Assembly: GCA_030828465.1 (NCBI GenBank)
Contig: JAURCL010000014.1
Span: 1 to 38,940 of the forward strand
DNA: 38,940 bases
Source: Acidimicrobiales bacterium
GTDB taxonomy: Bacteria > Actinomycetota > Acidimicrobiia > Acidimicrobiales > Ilumatobacteraceae
Direction: 5' to 3'
Shown: positions 24,604-33,622 of the stretch, in pieces
How the letters are laid out: every line of letters begins with the position of its first letter
Numbering within the stretch: the stretch's first letter is position 1
Notes under the pieces: model-generated
What the model saw: the letters and a program-made list of their open reading frames with translations, nothing else
What the model was told of the DNA's origin: nothing
Database searches by the model: none
Position numbers and translations under genes: made by a program

Positions 24604-25160
24604 TGCCCGTCGATCCGAACGCTCTCGCCACGTGGGCCAACGCGATCACCGCGGGACGGCTGGTGTTCTCGCCGGTGATGTTCCTCGTGATCCCTGATCA
24701 CAATCGAGGCTCGTGGCTCGCCTATGGACTCTGGTTCGTGCTCAGCCTTTCCGATGGCATCGACGGGTGGATCGCGCGTCGTCACGGAACCACCTCGTCG
24801 GGAGCCTTCTTGGATCCACTCGCCGACAAGGTGCTCGTGCTCGGAGCCATGTTCACCCTCGTGGCTCGCGACGTGTTCTGGTTGCTTCCGGTCGCGATCA
24901 TCACCGGTCGCGAGCTGGTGATCAGCGTCTACCGGATCCTCGTCGGATCGAAGGGGGTCAGCGTTCCGGCATCGAAGGTCGCCAAGTACAAGACGGTCTG
25001 CCAGCAGTTGGCGGTCGGTGTCGCCCTCTGGCCCTGGTTCGCTGTCGATCATCGTTGGCTCTGGAACGGTCTCCTCTGGATCGCGGTCGGCCTCGCTCTC
25101 GTGAGCGGCTGGAACTATCTGTCGGCCAGTCGACGGCAGCGGGTCCCCGATGCGGTGTGA
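24603..25160 (+). CDS. pgsA: CDP-diacylglycerol--glycerol-3-phosphate 3-phosphatidyltransferase
   Basis: PgsA makes phosphatidylglycerol phosphate at the membrane. The 185-residue protein has the CDP-alcohol phosphotransferase motif from D51 to D75: D51-G-I-D54-G, A58-R59, G67, D71 and D75. Several membrane helices are present. ITAGRLVFSPV near residue 15 and the late SKVAKYKT motif match PgsA rather than the phosphatidylserine or inositol enzymes. ATG 24603 overlaps the rimO TGA, and the last 11 nt overlap cinA. Confidence 0.92.
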   Translation: MPVDPNALATWANAITAGRLVFSPVMFLVIPDHNRGSWLAYGLWFVLSLSDGIDGWIARRHGTTSSGAFLDPLADKVLVLGAMFTLVARDVFWLLPVAIITGRELVISVYRILVGSKGVSVPASKVAKYKTVCQQLAVGVALWPWFAVDHRWLWNGLLWIAVGLALVSGWNYLSASRRQRVPDAV

Positions 25161-26415
25161 CGTCCTGGCGGTTGGCACCGAGCTGCTGCTCGGGCAGATC
25201 GTCGACACCAACTCCGCTTGGCTCGGCGAGCAACTCGCGGCCCACGGCATCGACTCCCTCGCTCAGACCAAGGTGGGCGACAACGTGGGTCGGATCATCA
25301 CCCACCTGCGCTCGATGCTCGAACACGCCGATGCCGTGATCATGTGCGGTGGACTCGGCCCGACGCACGACGACCTCACCCGGGAGGCAATCGCCGCGGT
25401 GATGGGGGTGGAACTGGAGCTCGACGAGGAAATCGGCGCGCGGATCCGCGAGATGTTCGAGAGTCGCGGCCGATCGATGCCGGAGAACAACCTCCGTCAA
25501 GCCATGGTGCCGGTGGGGGCGACGATCATCGCCCAGACGAGGGGTACCGCGCCGGGTCTCATCTGCCCGGTGACGGTCTCGATCGACGGCCGCCCTGTCG
25601 AGCGCGTGGTGTACGCCGTTCCCGGTGTGCCCCACGAGATGCGCGACATGTTCGACCGCGCGATCGCGCCCGACCTCCACGCACGCGCGGGGGAGCAGGC
25701 GGTGATCGTCTCGCGGGTGCTCCGTACCTGGGGTGAGAGCGAGAGCGGTCTCGATGAGCGTCTGCGTCCCGTGATCGAGGAACTCGACGAGCGAGGTAAT
25801 CCGACTCTCGCGTTCCTCGCCAGCGGCTGGGAGGGTCTCAAGGTCCGTCTCACCGCGCGCGGGGTCGATGAGGGGGCCGCTCGAGCGGAGCTCGCGCCGT
25901 TCGAGGAGCGGATCCAGGCCGAACTCGGCGCGACCGTCTTCGGCTTCGATGACGACACCATGGAATCCGTCGTGCTCGAAATGCTCGAGCGGCGCGGTTG
26001 GAGCCTCGGCTGCGCCGAGTCGGTCACCGGCGGGCTCATCGGGGCGCGGTTGACCGGTGTTCCTGGCGCGTCGAGGGTGTTCGCGGGCTCGATCGTCTCC
26101 TACGCCACGGAGGTGAAGCGCTCGTTGCTCGGCGTCGATCACGACCTCGTCGTCAGTGAGGAGGCCGCGATCGAGATGGCGCAAGGCGCTCGGTCAGTGC
26201 TCGGGGTGGATGTCGCCATCGCGGTCACCGGTGTCGCGGGTCCCGACACGCAGGAGGGTCGTCCGGCCGGGACGCTCTGCGTGGCGGTGCTCTGGCCCGA
26301 GGGGTCACTCAGCAGAACCCTGAGGCTGCCAGGTCAGCGTGAGCCGATGCGTCAGATGTCGGTGATCTCCTCGCTGGACCTGCTCCGAAGGGCGTTGCTC
26401 TCCGCCGACGGATGA
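25150..26415 (+). CDS. cinA: CinA family protein (damage-inducible / nicotinamide-nucleotide amidase)
   Basis: The 421-residue protein has an N-terminal MoCF-like domain (AVGTELLLGQIVDTNSAWL, MCGGLGPTHDDLTREAIA). The C-terminal CinA domain (CAESVTGGLIGARLTGVPGASRVFAGSIVSYATEVK, AITGVAGP-like AVTGVAGPDTQEGRPAGT) has nicotinamide-nucleotide amidase activity in other bacteria. The ATG lies inside the end of pgsA, a common actinobacterial arrangement. The role is probably pyridine nucleotide salvage. Confidence 0.94.
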   Translation: MRCDVLAVGTELLLGQIVDTNSAWLGEQLAAHGIDSLAQTKVGDNVGRIITHLRSMLEHADAVIMCGGLGPTHDDLTREAIAAVMGVELELDEEIGARIREMFESRGRSMPENNLRQAMVPVGATIIAQTRGTAPGLICPVTVSIDGRPVERVVYAVPGVPHEMRDMFDRAIAPDLHARAGEQAVIVSRVLRTWGESESGLDERLRPVIEELDERGNPTLAFLASGWEGLKVRLTARGVDEGAARAELAPFEERIQAELGATVFGFDDDTMESVVLEMLERRGWSLGCAESVTGGLIGARLTGVPGASRVFAGSIVSYATEVKRSLLGVDHDLVVSEEAAIEMAQGARSVLGVDVAIAVTGVAGPDTQEGRPAGTLCVAVLWPEGSLSRTLRLPGQREPMRQMSVISSLDLLRRALLSADG

Positions 26416-26423
26416 CCCAGCGG

Positions 26424-26429
26424 TACGAT
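26424..26429 (+). promoter_or_regulatory. Candidate -10 box (TACGAT) for tRNA-Arg
   Basis: TACGAT ends 10 nt before the mature 5' end of the tRNA, as expected if transcription begins a few bases upstream of it. No convincing -35 is seen within the cinA end. Confidence 0.4.
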
Positions 26430-26439
26430 CTTCTTGCCA

Positions 26440-26514
26440 GCCCCTGTAGCTCAGTCCGGATAGAGCAACGGCCTTCTAATCCGTAGCGCGCAGGTTCGAA
26501 TCCTGCCAGGGGCG
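26440..26514 (+). tRNA. tRNA-Arg (anticodon UCU)
   Basis: A full cloverleaf can be drawn: acceptor GCCCCTG with CAGGGGC, D stem GCTC with GAGC, anticodon loop CTTCTAA (TCT anticodon, reads AGA), T arm GCAGG TTCGAAT CCTGC, and G as discriminator base. No CCA is encoded. The innermost anticodon-stem pair (C26472 against T26480) is mismatched. Confidence 0.95.
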
Positions 26515-26582
26515 CTGTACCCTGCGAAGGGTCGCGCGAGGGGTCGCGCGCCCCCGACGACTCAACCCCGAAGAGGTCCCGC

Positions 26583-27110
26583 GTGAAGTTCAAGAAGGGC
26601 GACACCGTCATCTATCCCCAGCATGGGGCGTGCGTTGTGAAGGGCACGAAGAAGATGGAGGCCTTCGGTGAAAAGCGCGACTATCTCATCCTTGAGACCG
26701 TCATCAATGAGATGACCTTGAAGGTGCCCGTCGACAAGGCTGATGAGGTCGGTGTGCGTCCGCCGGTGTCTCCCGATGAGCTCGAGGATCTGGTCTCGGT
26801 GCTCGCCAAGCCCGATCCCCGCGTCCCCTCCAACTGGAGCCGCCGCTTCAAGAACCATCAGGAGAAGTTGAAGTCGGGCGACGTGTATCAGGTTGCTGAA
26901 GTGGTTCGTAATCTCGCCGCGCGCAATCGCGACGCGGCCCTCTCAGCCGCCGAGCGCACCATGTACGAGCGGGCGAGGGTCAACCTGATCAGCGAGATCT
27001 CCCCGGCGCTCAAGGTCTCGGCGGAGGACGCCGAGATCTACCTTGACGAGGCGCTCGCCAAGGGCGTGTTGAAGGCGCCGAAGAAGGCCAAGGCCGCCGC
27101 CAAGAAGTGA
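26583..27110 (+). CDS. carD: CarD family transcriptional regulator
   Basis: CarD binds the RNA polymerase beta subunit and stabilises open complexes at rRNA and many other promoters. The 175-residue product starts MKFKKGDTVIYPQHGACVV, the Tudor-like RNAP-interacting domain. The C-terminal helical DNA-binding domain includes PSNWSRRFKNHQEKLKSGD and AERTMYERARVNLISEI. A Lys/Ala-rich tail ends the protein. The start is GTG 26583 with GAGG at 26573-26576. In the leader after tRNA-Arg, GGGTCGCGCG occurs twice in tandem, and TACCCT at 26518-26523 could be a -10. Confidence 0.95.
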   Translation: MKFKKGDTVIYPQHGACVVKGTKKMEAFGEKRDYLILETVINEMTLKVPVDKADEVGVRPPVSPDELEDLVSVLAKPDPRVPSNWSRRFKNHQEKLKSGDVYQVAEVVRNLAARNRDAALSAAERTMYERARVNLISEISPALKVSAEDAEIYLDEALAKGVLKAPKKAKAAAKK

Positions 27111-27115
27111 CTCGC

Positions 27116-27129
27116 CGGCCCGCGGGCCG
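27116..27129. terminator. Short GC palindrome after carD
   Basis: CGGCCCGCGGGCCG is a perfect 14-bp palindrome just after the carD stop and can fold as a 5-bp stem with a CGCG loop. There is no T-tract, so termination is only possible. Confidence 0.3.
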
Positions 27130-27144
27130 TGCCAGACTCGGGTG

Positions 27145-28017
27145 ATGTCCAACGTCGCCTTCATCGGTCTCGGTGTCATGGGAGCCCCCATGGCCGGTCA
27201 CCTCGCCTCCGCCGGTCACGACGTGACCGTGTTCAATCGGACCGCGTCCAAAGCGCTCGCCTGGGTAGCGATTCACGGCCACCGCGCCGCGCCGACACCG
27301 GCCGAGGCAGCCGAGGGCGCCGACTTCGTGATGCTCTGCGTCGGCAACGACGACGATGTGCGCGAAGTGGTCACCGGGCCGGCCGGTTGCTTGGAGGCGA
27401 TGGCCGAGGGGTCGGTGCTGATCGACCACACGACCGCGTCAGCCGACCTGGCCCGCGAGCTCTCGGTGGCCTGCGCCGAGCGGGGAGTGGCCTTCATCGA
27501 CGCTCCGGTGTCGGGTGGTCAAGGGGGAGCGGAATCCGGACAGCTCACCGTCATGTGCGGGGCCGATGATGAGGCCGCGTTCCAGCGGGCCGAACCGGTG
27601 ATTGACGCCTACGCCCGTCGCTGCCGGCGGCTCGGACCGGCCGGTTCGGGGCAGCTCACGAAGATGGTCAACCAGATCTGCATCGCGGGACTCGTTCAGG
27701 CGCTCTCCGAAGGGCTCGACTTCGCCCGGCGGGCCGGACTCGACGTCGATCAGGTGGTCGACGTGATCTCCCAGGGGGCCGCCCAGAGCTGGCAAATGGA
27801 GAACCGCTCGGGCACCATGGCCCGCGGCGAGTACGAGTTCGGGTTCGCCGTGGAGTGGATGCGCAAAGACCTCGGCATCTGTCTCGCTGAGTCGAACCGC
27901 AATGGCGCCCGCCTCCCGGTGACCGCCCTTGTTGACCAGCTGTACCGTCAGATCGAGCAGCGGGGCGGTTCCCGATGGGACACTTCCTCGCTGATCGAGC
28001 TCCTGCGCGCTCCCTGA
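27145..28017 (+). CDS. NAD(P)-dependent beta-hydroxyacid dehydrogenase (second copy of family)
   Basis: The 290-residue protein has NVAFIGLGVMGAPMAGHL with G8-x-G10-x-x-G13, FIDAPVSGGQGGAESG near residue 115, and the catalytic K173 in GQLTKMVNQICIAG. This is closer to canonical 3-hydroxyisobutyrate and tartronate-semialdehyde reductases than the family member at 6126. The ATG at 27145 is preferred over GTG 27142, because a CAGACT box stands 6 nt upstream of it. The gene is alone after carD and convergent with the P450 operon. The substrate is not known. Confidence 0.87.
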   Translation: MSNVAFIGLGVMGAPMAGHLASAGHDVTVFNRTASKALAWVAIHGHRAAPTPAEAAEGADFVMLCVGNDDDVREVVTGPAGCLEAMAEGSVLIDHTTASADLARELSVACAERGVAFIDAPVSGGQGGAESGQLTVMCGADDEAAFQRAEPVIDAYARRCRRLGPAGSGQLTKMVNQICIAGLVQALSEGLDFARRAGLDVDQVVDVISQGAAQSWQMENRSGTMARGEYEFGFAVEWMRKDLGICLAESNRNGARLPVTALVDQLYRQIEQRGGSRWDTSSLIELLRAP

Positions 28018-28030
28018 TCTAGCGGATCAG
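28014..28030. terminator. Small hairpin between convergent genes
   Basis: CTGATC (28014-28019) and GATCAG (28025-28030) form a 6-bp stem that contains both stop codons of the convergent dehydrogenase and P450 genes. It is short and lacks T-tracts, so it is a weak candidate for a shared terminator. Confidence 0.3.
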
Positions 28031-29271
28031 AAGGTGAGCTCGAGTCGGTCGACTCCCCGGATGGTCAGGCGATCCCTCCAGCTCGGCTCACCCGCAAGCC
28101 GGAGGTCGGGGAATCGTCTGATGAGTCTCGTGATGGCGATCTCAGCCTCCATCCGAGCGAGTGAGGCCCCGAGGCAGTAATGCGCTCCCGAGGAAAATGC
28201 GAGGTGTCGGTTGGCGTTCGGTCGGCCGAGGATCAGGCGATCCGGCTCAGGAAACATCTCGGGATCGCGGTTGGCGGCCCCGAGACAGGTGATCACGACC
28301 TCTCCGTGGTGGACCTCCACAGGCTTCCCCTCGGCGTCACGGTAGGAAACGGTGTGGAGTGGAGCACGCACGGTCTGCTGGACCGGTCCGTCGTAGCGGA
28401 GGAGCTCGTCGACCGCCACTGAGTCGAGCGCGGGGTCGTCGCGCCAGGCTGTGAGCTGGTCGGGGTGATTCAACAGGGCGAGCATGCCGTTGCCGATGAG
28501 GTTGACGGTCGTCTCGTGACCGGCGACGTAGAGCAGCACGACGAAGGCCATCAACTCGGCCATGTCGAGACGATCGCCTTCGGCCTCGGCGGCGAGGAGG
28601 GCGGAGACGACGTCCTCTCCCGGATTTCGACGCCGGTCGGAGATCACGGCATCGAGGAAGGGGATGAGCTCACCGATGGCGCCCTCCGCGGCGTCGAGAT
28701 CGGCGAGGGTGGCTGTCGGCTCGAGTGTGGCCGTGAGGATCTGGCTCCACTCCCTCAACTCGTCACTCCGGTCGGTCGGCATGTCGAGCATCTCAGAGAT
28801 GACGCGGAACGGGATTGGGAAGGCGAGCTCGTCGATGAGTTCGAACCCTCCGGCATCAGCGGCCCGATCGAGCACTTCGTCGACCATGTGCTCCGTGATC
28901 GCGCGGAGGCGCTCCACGGCGCGAGGGGTGAACGCCTGGGTCACGAGCCGTCGGAGCCGAGTGTGGTCGGGCGGGTCGAGGTTGAGAATGGATCGGCCAC
29001 CGCTCGAGGCGCGCTCCTTGCGGCGCATGCTGACCGGATCGAGGGCGGGCGCCGCCGAGTGACGTTCGATGTCGCGGGCGAAGTTCGGGCCGCGGAGGGT
29101 GCTCGAGACGTCGGCGTGACGGGTCACGACGACGGTGTACTCATCGAGACGATGCGCCGGGTCGGTCGAGCGGAGACGCTCGTAGAACGGGTAGGGGTCG
29201 GCGCGGAACTCAGGATCCGCAGGGCGCCAGAGCTCGGTGGATCCCCGTCGGGCCGCGCGTTCCTCAGCCAT
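28027..29271 (-). CDS. Cytochrome P450
   Basis: The 414-residue soluble bacterial P450 has the I-helix AGHETT (250-255), the K-helix E289-L-L-R292, and the heme loop FSSGAHYCLGASLAR with Cys 366 as thiolate ligand. The LDPPDHTRLRRLV motif near 98 is typical of actinobacterial CYP families. ATG 29271 overlaps the SDR stop as ATGGCTGA; a GTG two codons upstream is possible. No ferredoxin or reductase gene is adjacent. It is the last gene of the aminotransferase-PPK2-SDR-P450 operon. The substrate is unknown. Confidence 0.93.
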   Translation of the reverse strand: MAEERAARRGSTELWRPADPEFRADPYPFYERLRSTDPAHRLDEYTVVVTRHADVSSTLRGPNFARDIERHSAAPALDPVSMRRKERASSGGRSILNLDPPDHTRLRRLVTQAFTPRAVERLRAITEHMVDEVLDRAADAGGFELIDELAFPIPFRVISEMLDMPTDRSDELREWSQILTATLEPTATLADLDAAEGAIGELIPFLDAVISDRRRNPGEDVVSALLAAEAEGDRLDMAELMAFVVLLYVAGHETTVNLIGNGMLALLNHPDQLTAWRDDPALDSVAVDELLRYDGPVQQTVRAPLHTVSYRDAEGKPVEVHHGEVVITCLGAANRDPEMFPEPDRLILGRPNANRHLAFSSGAHYCLGASLARMEAEIAITRLIRRFPDLRLAGEPSWRDRLTIRGVDRLELTF

Positions 29272-30070
29272 CGCCACCGAGACCCGGGGGGAGCAGACCG
29301 GCGATTGGGTCGTTCCAGCTGTATTCGGCTGCGTCGAGTCCCGGCCAGAGGACCCATTGGGCGCCGTTGCGACGTTCGGTGAGCGCTCGGATCATCACAT
29401 CGGCCACCGCCTCGGGAGTGAGGAGCTCGATGCCGTTGCCGGTGATCCGGTCTTTCGTATCAGCATCGATGATCGCGGTGTCGGCGAATCCGGGGCACAC
29501 CGCGCTGATCGTCACGTCGAGGGGCTCGGTGTGGGTGTCGACGGCCGCCGCGAGGGAGCGAACGAAGCCGACGACGGCGTGCTTGGTGAGCCCGTACACC
29601 GGATCGGGTGCGATCGGGACGAGCCCGGCGATCGAGGCCGTGACGACGATGTCACCGAAGCCGGTCCCCACCATGTGGTCGAGCACGGCGCGCGAGCCGA
29701 GCACGACACCGTCGACGTTGACCGACATGATTCGCCGATAGCGCTCATCGTCGAGGCCGAGCACTGGGAGCGTGTCGTCGGGGCGGAGCTGGTTGGTCGC
29801 GATACCGGCGTTCAGAACGGCGATGTCGAAGGGGCCGTGCTCGTCGACGACCCGTGTCCACGCCGCCGAGTCGCCGACGTCGAGGCGCACGGCAGTGGCT
29901 CCAGTGCGCTCGGCCGTCGCCGACGCCGAGTCCGCATCGATATCGGCGGCGACGACCGCCGCTCCGAGCGCTCTCAGGGCTGCGGTGGTGGCGGCCCCGA
30001 TACCGCTTCCCGCGCCGGTGACGATCGCGCGGCGCGAGGTCCAGGCGACCGGTTGAGTGCTGTCAGGCAT
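29264..30070 (-). CDS. Short-chain dehydrogenase/reductase
   Basis: The 268-residue classical SDR has TGAGSGIG (18-25), LNAG near 86-89, S146, and Y159-G-L-T-K163. The D after AAVVAADID suggests NAD preference. Start codons ATG 30076 and ATG 30070 both lie after GGGGAGAGG; 30070 has the better spacing. The gene overlaps the PPK2 end upstream and the P450 start downstream. A long open frame upstream of the true start is a shadow of PPK2. Oxidation of an alcohol produced by the P450 is a reasonable guess only. Confidence 0.9.
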   Translation of the reverse strand: MPDSTQPVAWTSRRAIVTGAGSGIGAATTAALRALGAAVVAADIDADSASATAERTGATAVRLDVGDSAAWTRVVDEHGPFDIAVLNAGIATNQLRPDDTLPVLGLDDERYRRIMSVNVDGVVLGSRAVLDHMVGTGFGDIVVTASIAGLVPIAPDPVYGLTKHAVVGFVRSLAAAVDTHTEPLDVTISAVCPGFADTAIIDADTKDRITGNGIELLTPEAVADVMIRALTERRNGAQWVLWPGLDAAEYSWNDPIAGLLPPGLGGDG

Positions 30071-30848
30071 ATCCATCCTCTCCCCAGTCCGGGTGCTCGA
30101 ACTCGTTGACTCCACGCTCGAGGCGCTCCACCACGGTTTCGAGCACGCGGATGCGCGCCCAGCGTTTCTGCTCCCCTGAGACCAGCGTCCACGGGGCCAA
30201 ATCGTGATCGGTCTGGTTGAACATCTCGTCGACCGCGGCGTCGTAGAGATCGATCTTGTCGCGGTTCCGCCAGTCCTCATCGGTGAGTTTCCACCGTCGG
30301 AGCGGGTCATCTCGCCGCTTCTCGAATCGCCGAAGCTGCTCATCTGGGCTGATGTGAAGCCAGAACTTGATGATGATGAGCCCCTCAAGAGCCAAGTTGC
30401 GCTCGAACTGGACGATCTCGTCGTAGGCGCGGCGCCACTGCGGCTCGCTGGCATAACCCTCGACTCGCTCAACGAGCACGCGTCCGTACCATGAGCGATC
30501 GAACAGGGTGAAGCCGCCGAGGCCGGGAACCTCGGTCCAGAAGCGCCAGAGGAAGTGGCGACGCTTCTCCTCGAACGTGGGTTTTGCGAACGCGGCCACT
30601 CGGTAGTGGCGCGGGTCGAGCGGCTCGACGACTCGCTTGATCGCTCCACCCTTGCCGCCGGCGTCCGATCCCTCCATGACGATGAGCACCCCGGGACCGA
30701 GTTCTGGATTGTCGAGGTGGCCCCCCGTGTGGAGCCGCAACTCAAGGAGTCGCCGTTGCGCTCGGTAGAGGCGCTCCTCGTACTCGGCGTTGCTCAGGCG
30801 GGCCGACAGGTCGATGTCGGCGAGACGCTTGGTGGGTCGATCACCCAT
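30063..30848 (-). CDS. Polyphosphate kinase 2 family protein (PPK2)
   Basis: PPK2 enzymes move phosphate between polyphosphate and nucleotides. The 261-residue protein has Walker A GSDAGGKGG (60-68) and the Walker B/lid motif FDRSWYGRVLVERVEG (116-131), then FERNL and KFWLHIS-DEQLRRF, all family hallmarks. Whether it makes ATP/GTP from polyP or the reverse, and which nucleotide it uses, cannot be told from these motifs. ATG 30848 overlaps the aminotransferase stop as ATGGGTGA. Its place inside a catabolic-looking operon is unusual. Confidence 0.92.
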   Translation of the reverse strand: MGDRPTKRLADIDLSARLSNAEYEERLYRAQRRLLELRLHTGGHLDNPELGPGVLIVMEGSDAGGKGGAIKRVVEPLDPRHYRVAAFAKPTFEEKRRHFLWRFWTEVPGLGGFTLFDRSWYGRVLVERVEGYASEPQWRRAYDEIVQFERNLALEGLIIIKFWLHISPDEQLRRFEKRRDDPLRRWKLTDEDWRNRDKIDLYDAAVDEMFNQTDHDLAPWTLVSGEQKRWARIRVLETVVERLERGVNEFEHPDWGEDGYA

Positions 30849-32061
30849 CGTCTCGTGTGGCGGTGGCGAGGGCGTCGACCACCCGGTCGATCTCATCGTC
30901 GGTCATGACAAGGGGAGGGCAGAAGGTGTTGGAGTGCTCGGCGATGGCGCGGGTGATGACGCCGAGGGAGAGCATTCGGTCGCGGACGGTTACCGCGCTC
31001 TGATGGGGGTGGAGCCCGACCGCCCACACGGCCCCGCGGCCACGGACCTCGGCGACCTGCCCGTCGGCGGCGATTGCGGCGAGCCCAGCGGAGAGGCGGT
31101 GCCCGATGGCTGTGGCGCGCTCGAGCAGACCCTCGCGCTCGATGATGTCGATATTGGCGAGCGCTGCGGCGCAGACCGTCGGATGGCCGGAGTAGGTGTA
31201 TCCGGTCTTCAGCACGAACGAGGAGTCGGATTCGAGGGCGTCGCGCACTCGGGGTCCCACGATCACACCGCCGAGTGGCTGGTAGCCGGAGGTGACCGCC
31301 TTCGCGAAGCAGATGAGGTCGGGCGTGACATCGAAGTGCGCGGCGCCGAACCAGTCGCCGAGCCGACCGAACCCGGTGATCACCTCGTCGAAGATGAGGA
31401 GCGCGCCGTGCTGGTCGCAGAGACGGCGCACCGACTCGAGGTAGCCCTCCGCAGGCGGCCACACCCCGCCGGCTCCCTGGACCGGTTCGGTGATGACCGC
31501 GGCGACGCGCCCGGCGTGCTCGGCCATGGTGGTGGCGAGCGCCTCGACATCGTCTCCGGGCACCTGGATGACCCCGGAGAGCAACTCTCCCCAGCCCTCC
31601 TTGTTGGGAGGCAGCCCTTGGGCGCTCGTGCCTCCGTAGTTCGTGCCGTGGTAGCCGCGCATCCGGGAGATAATCACGTTCCGGTCGGGGTCGCCCGCGA
31701 GCACCTGGGTGATCCGGGCGATCTTCATGGCGGTGTCGACCGCTTCGGAGCCCGACCCGCAGAGGAACACCCGAGGGTCATCGATCGGGGCGAGGTCGGC
31801 CACGCGCGCGGTCAGTTCCTCGGCCCGCTCGTTGGTGAACGGGTCGAAGCAGGAGTAGGCCTCGAGGGTTGCCATCTGGGCCGCGGTCGCGTCGGCGATC
31901 TCGCGACGTCCGTGTCCGACGTTGCAGTACCAGAGGCTGGCCATGGAGTCGAGGTAGTCGTTGCCGTCGCCGTCGGTGACCGTCGAGCCGGCGCCCGAGA
32001 CCAGTCTGATGAAGTCGTCCCGGGAGGGACGGGCGAACGGGTGCAAGAAGGTGCTCGGCAC
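30841..32061 (-). CDS. Class III (omega-amino) aminotransferase
   Basis: This fold-type I PLP enzyme of 406 residues has LWYCNVGHGR near 43-52, the PLP-phosphate-binding FLCGSGSEAVDTAMK (99-113), the PLP-ring Asp D225 in IFDEVITGFGR, and the Schiff-base lysine K254 in CFAKAVTSGY. The closest relatives by motif are beta-alanine/omega-amino acid:pyruvate and putrescine-type aminotransferases. GTG 32061 is chosen as start because a TACGGT box lies 6 nt upstream and homology begins just after it. It is the first gene of the minus-strand operon and divergent from a deacetylase gene 53 nt away. Confidence 0.92.
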   Translation of the reverse strand: MPSTFLHPFARPSRDDFIRLVSGAGSTVTDGDGNDYLDSMASLWYCNVGHGRREIADATAAQMATLEAYSCFDPFTNERAEELTARVADLAPIDDPRVFLCGSGSEAVDTAMKIARITQVLAGDPDRNVIISRMRGYHGTNYGGTSAQGLPPNKEGWGELLSGVIQVPGDDVEALATTMAEHAGRVAAVITEPVQGAGGVWPPAEGYLESVRRLCDQHGALLIFDEVITGFGRLGDWFGAAHFDVTPDLICFAKAVTSGYQPLGGVIVGPRVRDALESDSSFVLKTGYTYSGHPTVCAAALANIDIIEREGLLERATAIGHRLSAGLAAIAADGQVAEVRGRGAVWAVGLHPHQSAVTVRDRMLSLGVITRAIAEHSNTFCPPLVMTDDEIDRVVDALATATRDDG

Positions 32062-32067
32062 GACATG

Positions 32068-32073
32068 ACCGTA
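32068..32073 (-). promoter_or_regulatory. Candidate -10 box (TACGGT) for the aminotransferase operon
   Basis: On the minus strand TACGGT lies 6 nt before GTG 32061. The divergent deacetylase gene has a weaker GAGACT box 6 nt before its ATG, so both directions may be leaderless. Confidence 0.4.
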
Positions 32074-32114
32074 GCCGTCTGCCGGAGGTGGCGAGTGTCT
32101 GGGAGACTGTTGCG

Positions 32115-33127
<1,013 letters not shown>

Positions 33128-33131
<4 letters not shown>

Positions 33132-33598
33132 GCGGCCGCAGTGGCGACGGGTTCATGCGCTGCTCCGATGGAGCGGTGCGATGGGGAGTTTTCGGCGCGG
33201 CCGGCGTGGTCTTCGTCCATCGCAGCGCCGAGGGGCCGGCGGTGATGCTGCAGCGTCGATCGGCCTTCGCCCACGAGGGGGGTACCTGGTCGTGCGCCGG
33301 TGGCGCTCTCGACGAGGGGGAGACCCCGCTCGAGGGTGGTCTCCGCGAGGCGAGTGAGGAGGTGGGAACGGTCCCGGCCGGCTGGCGGCTCCTCGGTGAG
33401 GTGGTGTTTGCTCCCGCGCGGGACTGGTCGTACACGACCTCGGTGGTGGAGGTGGGGGAGCGCTTCGGGGCCTCGATCAACTTCGAGACCGACGATGTCG
33501 CGTGGGTGCCGTTGGATGAGGTCGCTGCCCTGGACCTCCACGCGGGTTTCGCGGCGGCGTGGCCGCAGATCGCGGGTGTCGTGCTCGGCGCGGGGTGA
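33128..33598 (+). CDS. Nudix hydrolase
   Basis: The 156-residue product has a full Nudix box: GGALDEGETPLEGGLREASEEVG, matching G-x5-E-x7-R-E-x2-E-E-x-G, around residues 58-80. Nudix enzymes cleave nucleoside diphosphates linked to other groups; the substrate cannot be predicted. GTG 33128 overlaps the deacetylase stop by 4 nt, so they are cotranslated. The end of the gene forms the left arm of a strong hairpin. Confidence 0.92.
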
Positions 33599-33613
33599 CC
33601 GCGCCGAGCACGA
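33579..33613. terminator. 15-bp hairpin spanning the Nudix stop codon, probably bidirectional
   Basis: TCGTGCTCGGCGCGG (33579-33593) pairs perfectly with CCGCGCCGAGCACGA (33599-33613) across the loop GGTGA, which holds the TGA stop. It lies 9 nt from the end of the convergent small membrane protein gene. No T-tract is present. Confidence 0.6.
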
Positions 33614-33622
33614 GCCCTCAAC

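Noticed and set aside
24958-26184. 408-codon antisense frame over pgsA and cinA
   Set aside because: Both sense genes are well supported and overlapping. The antisense frame has no recognisable domain.
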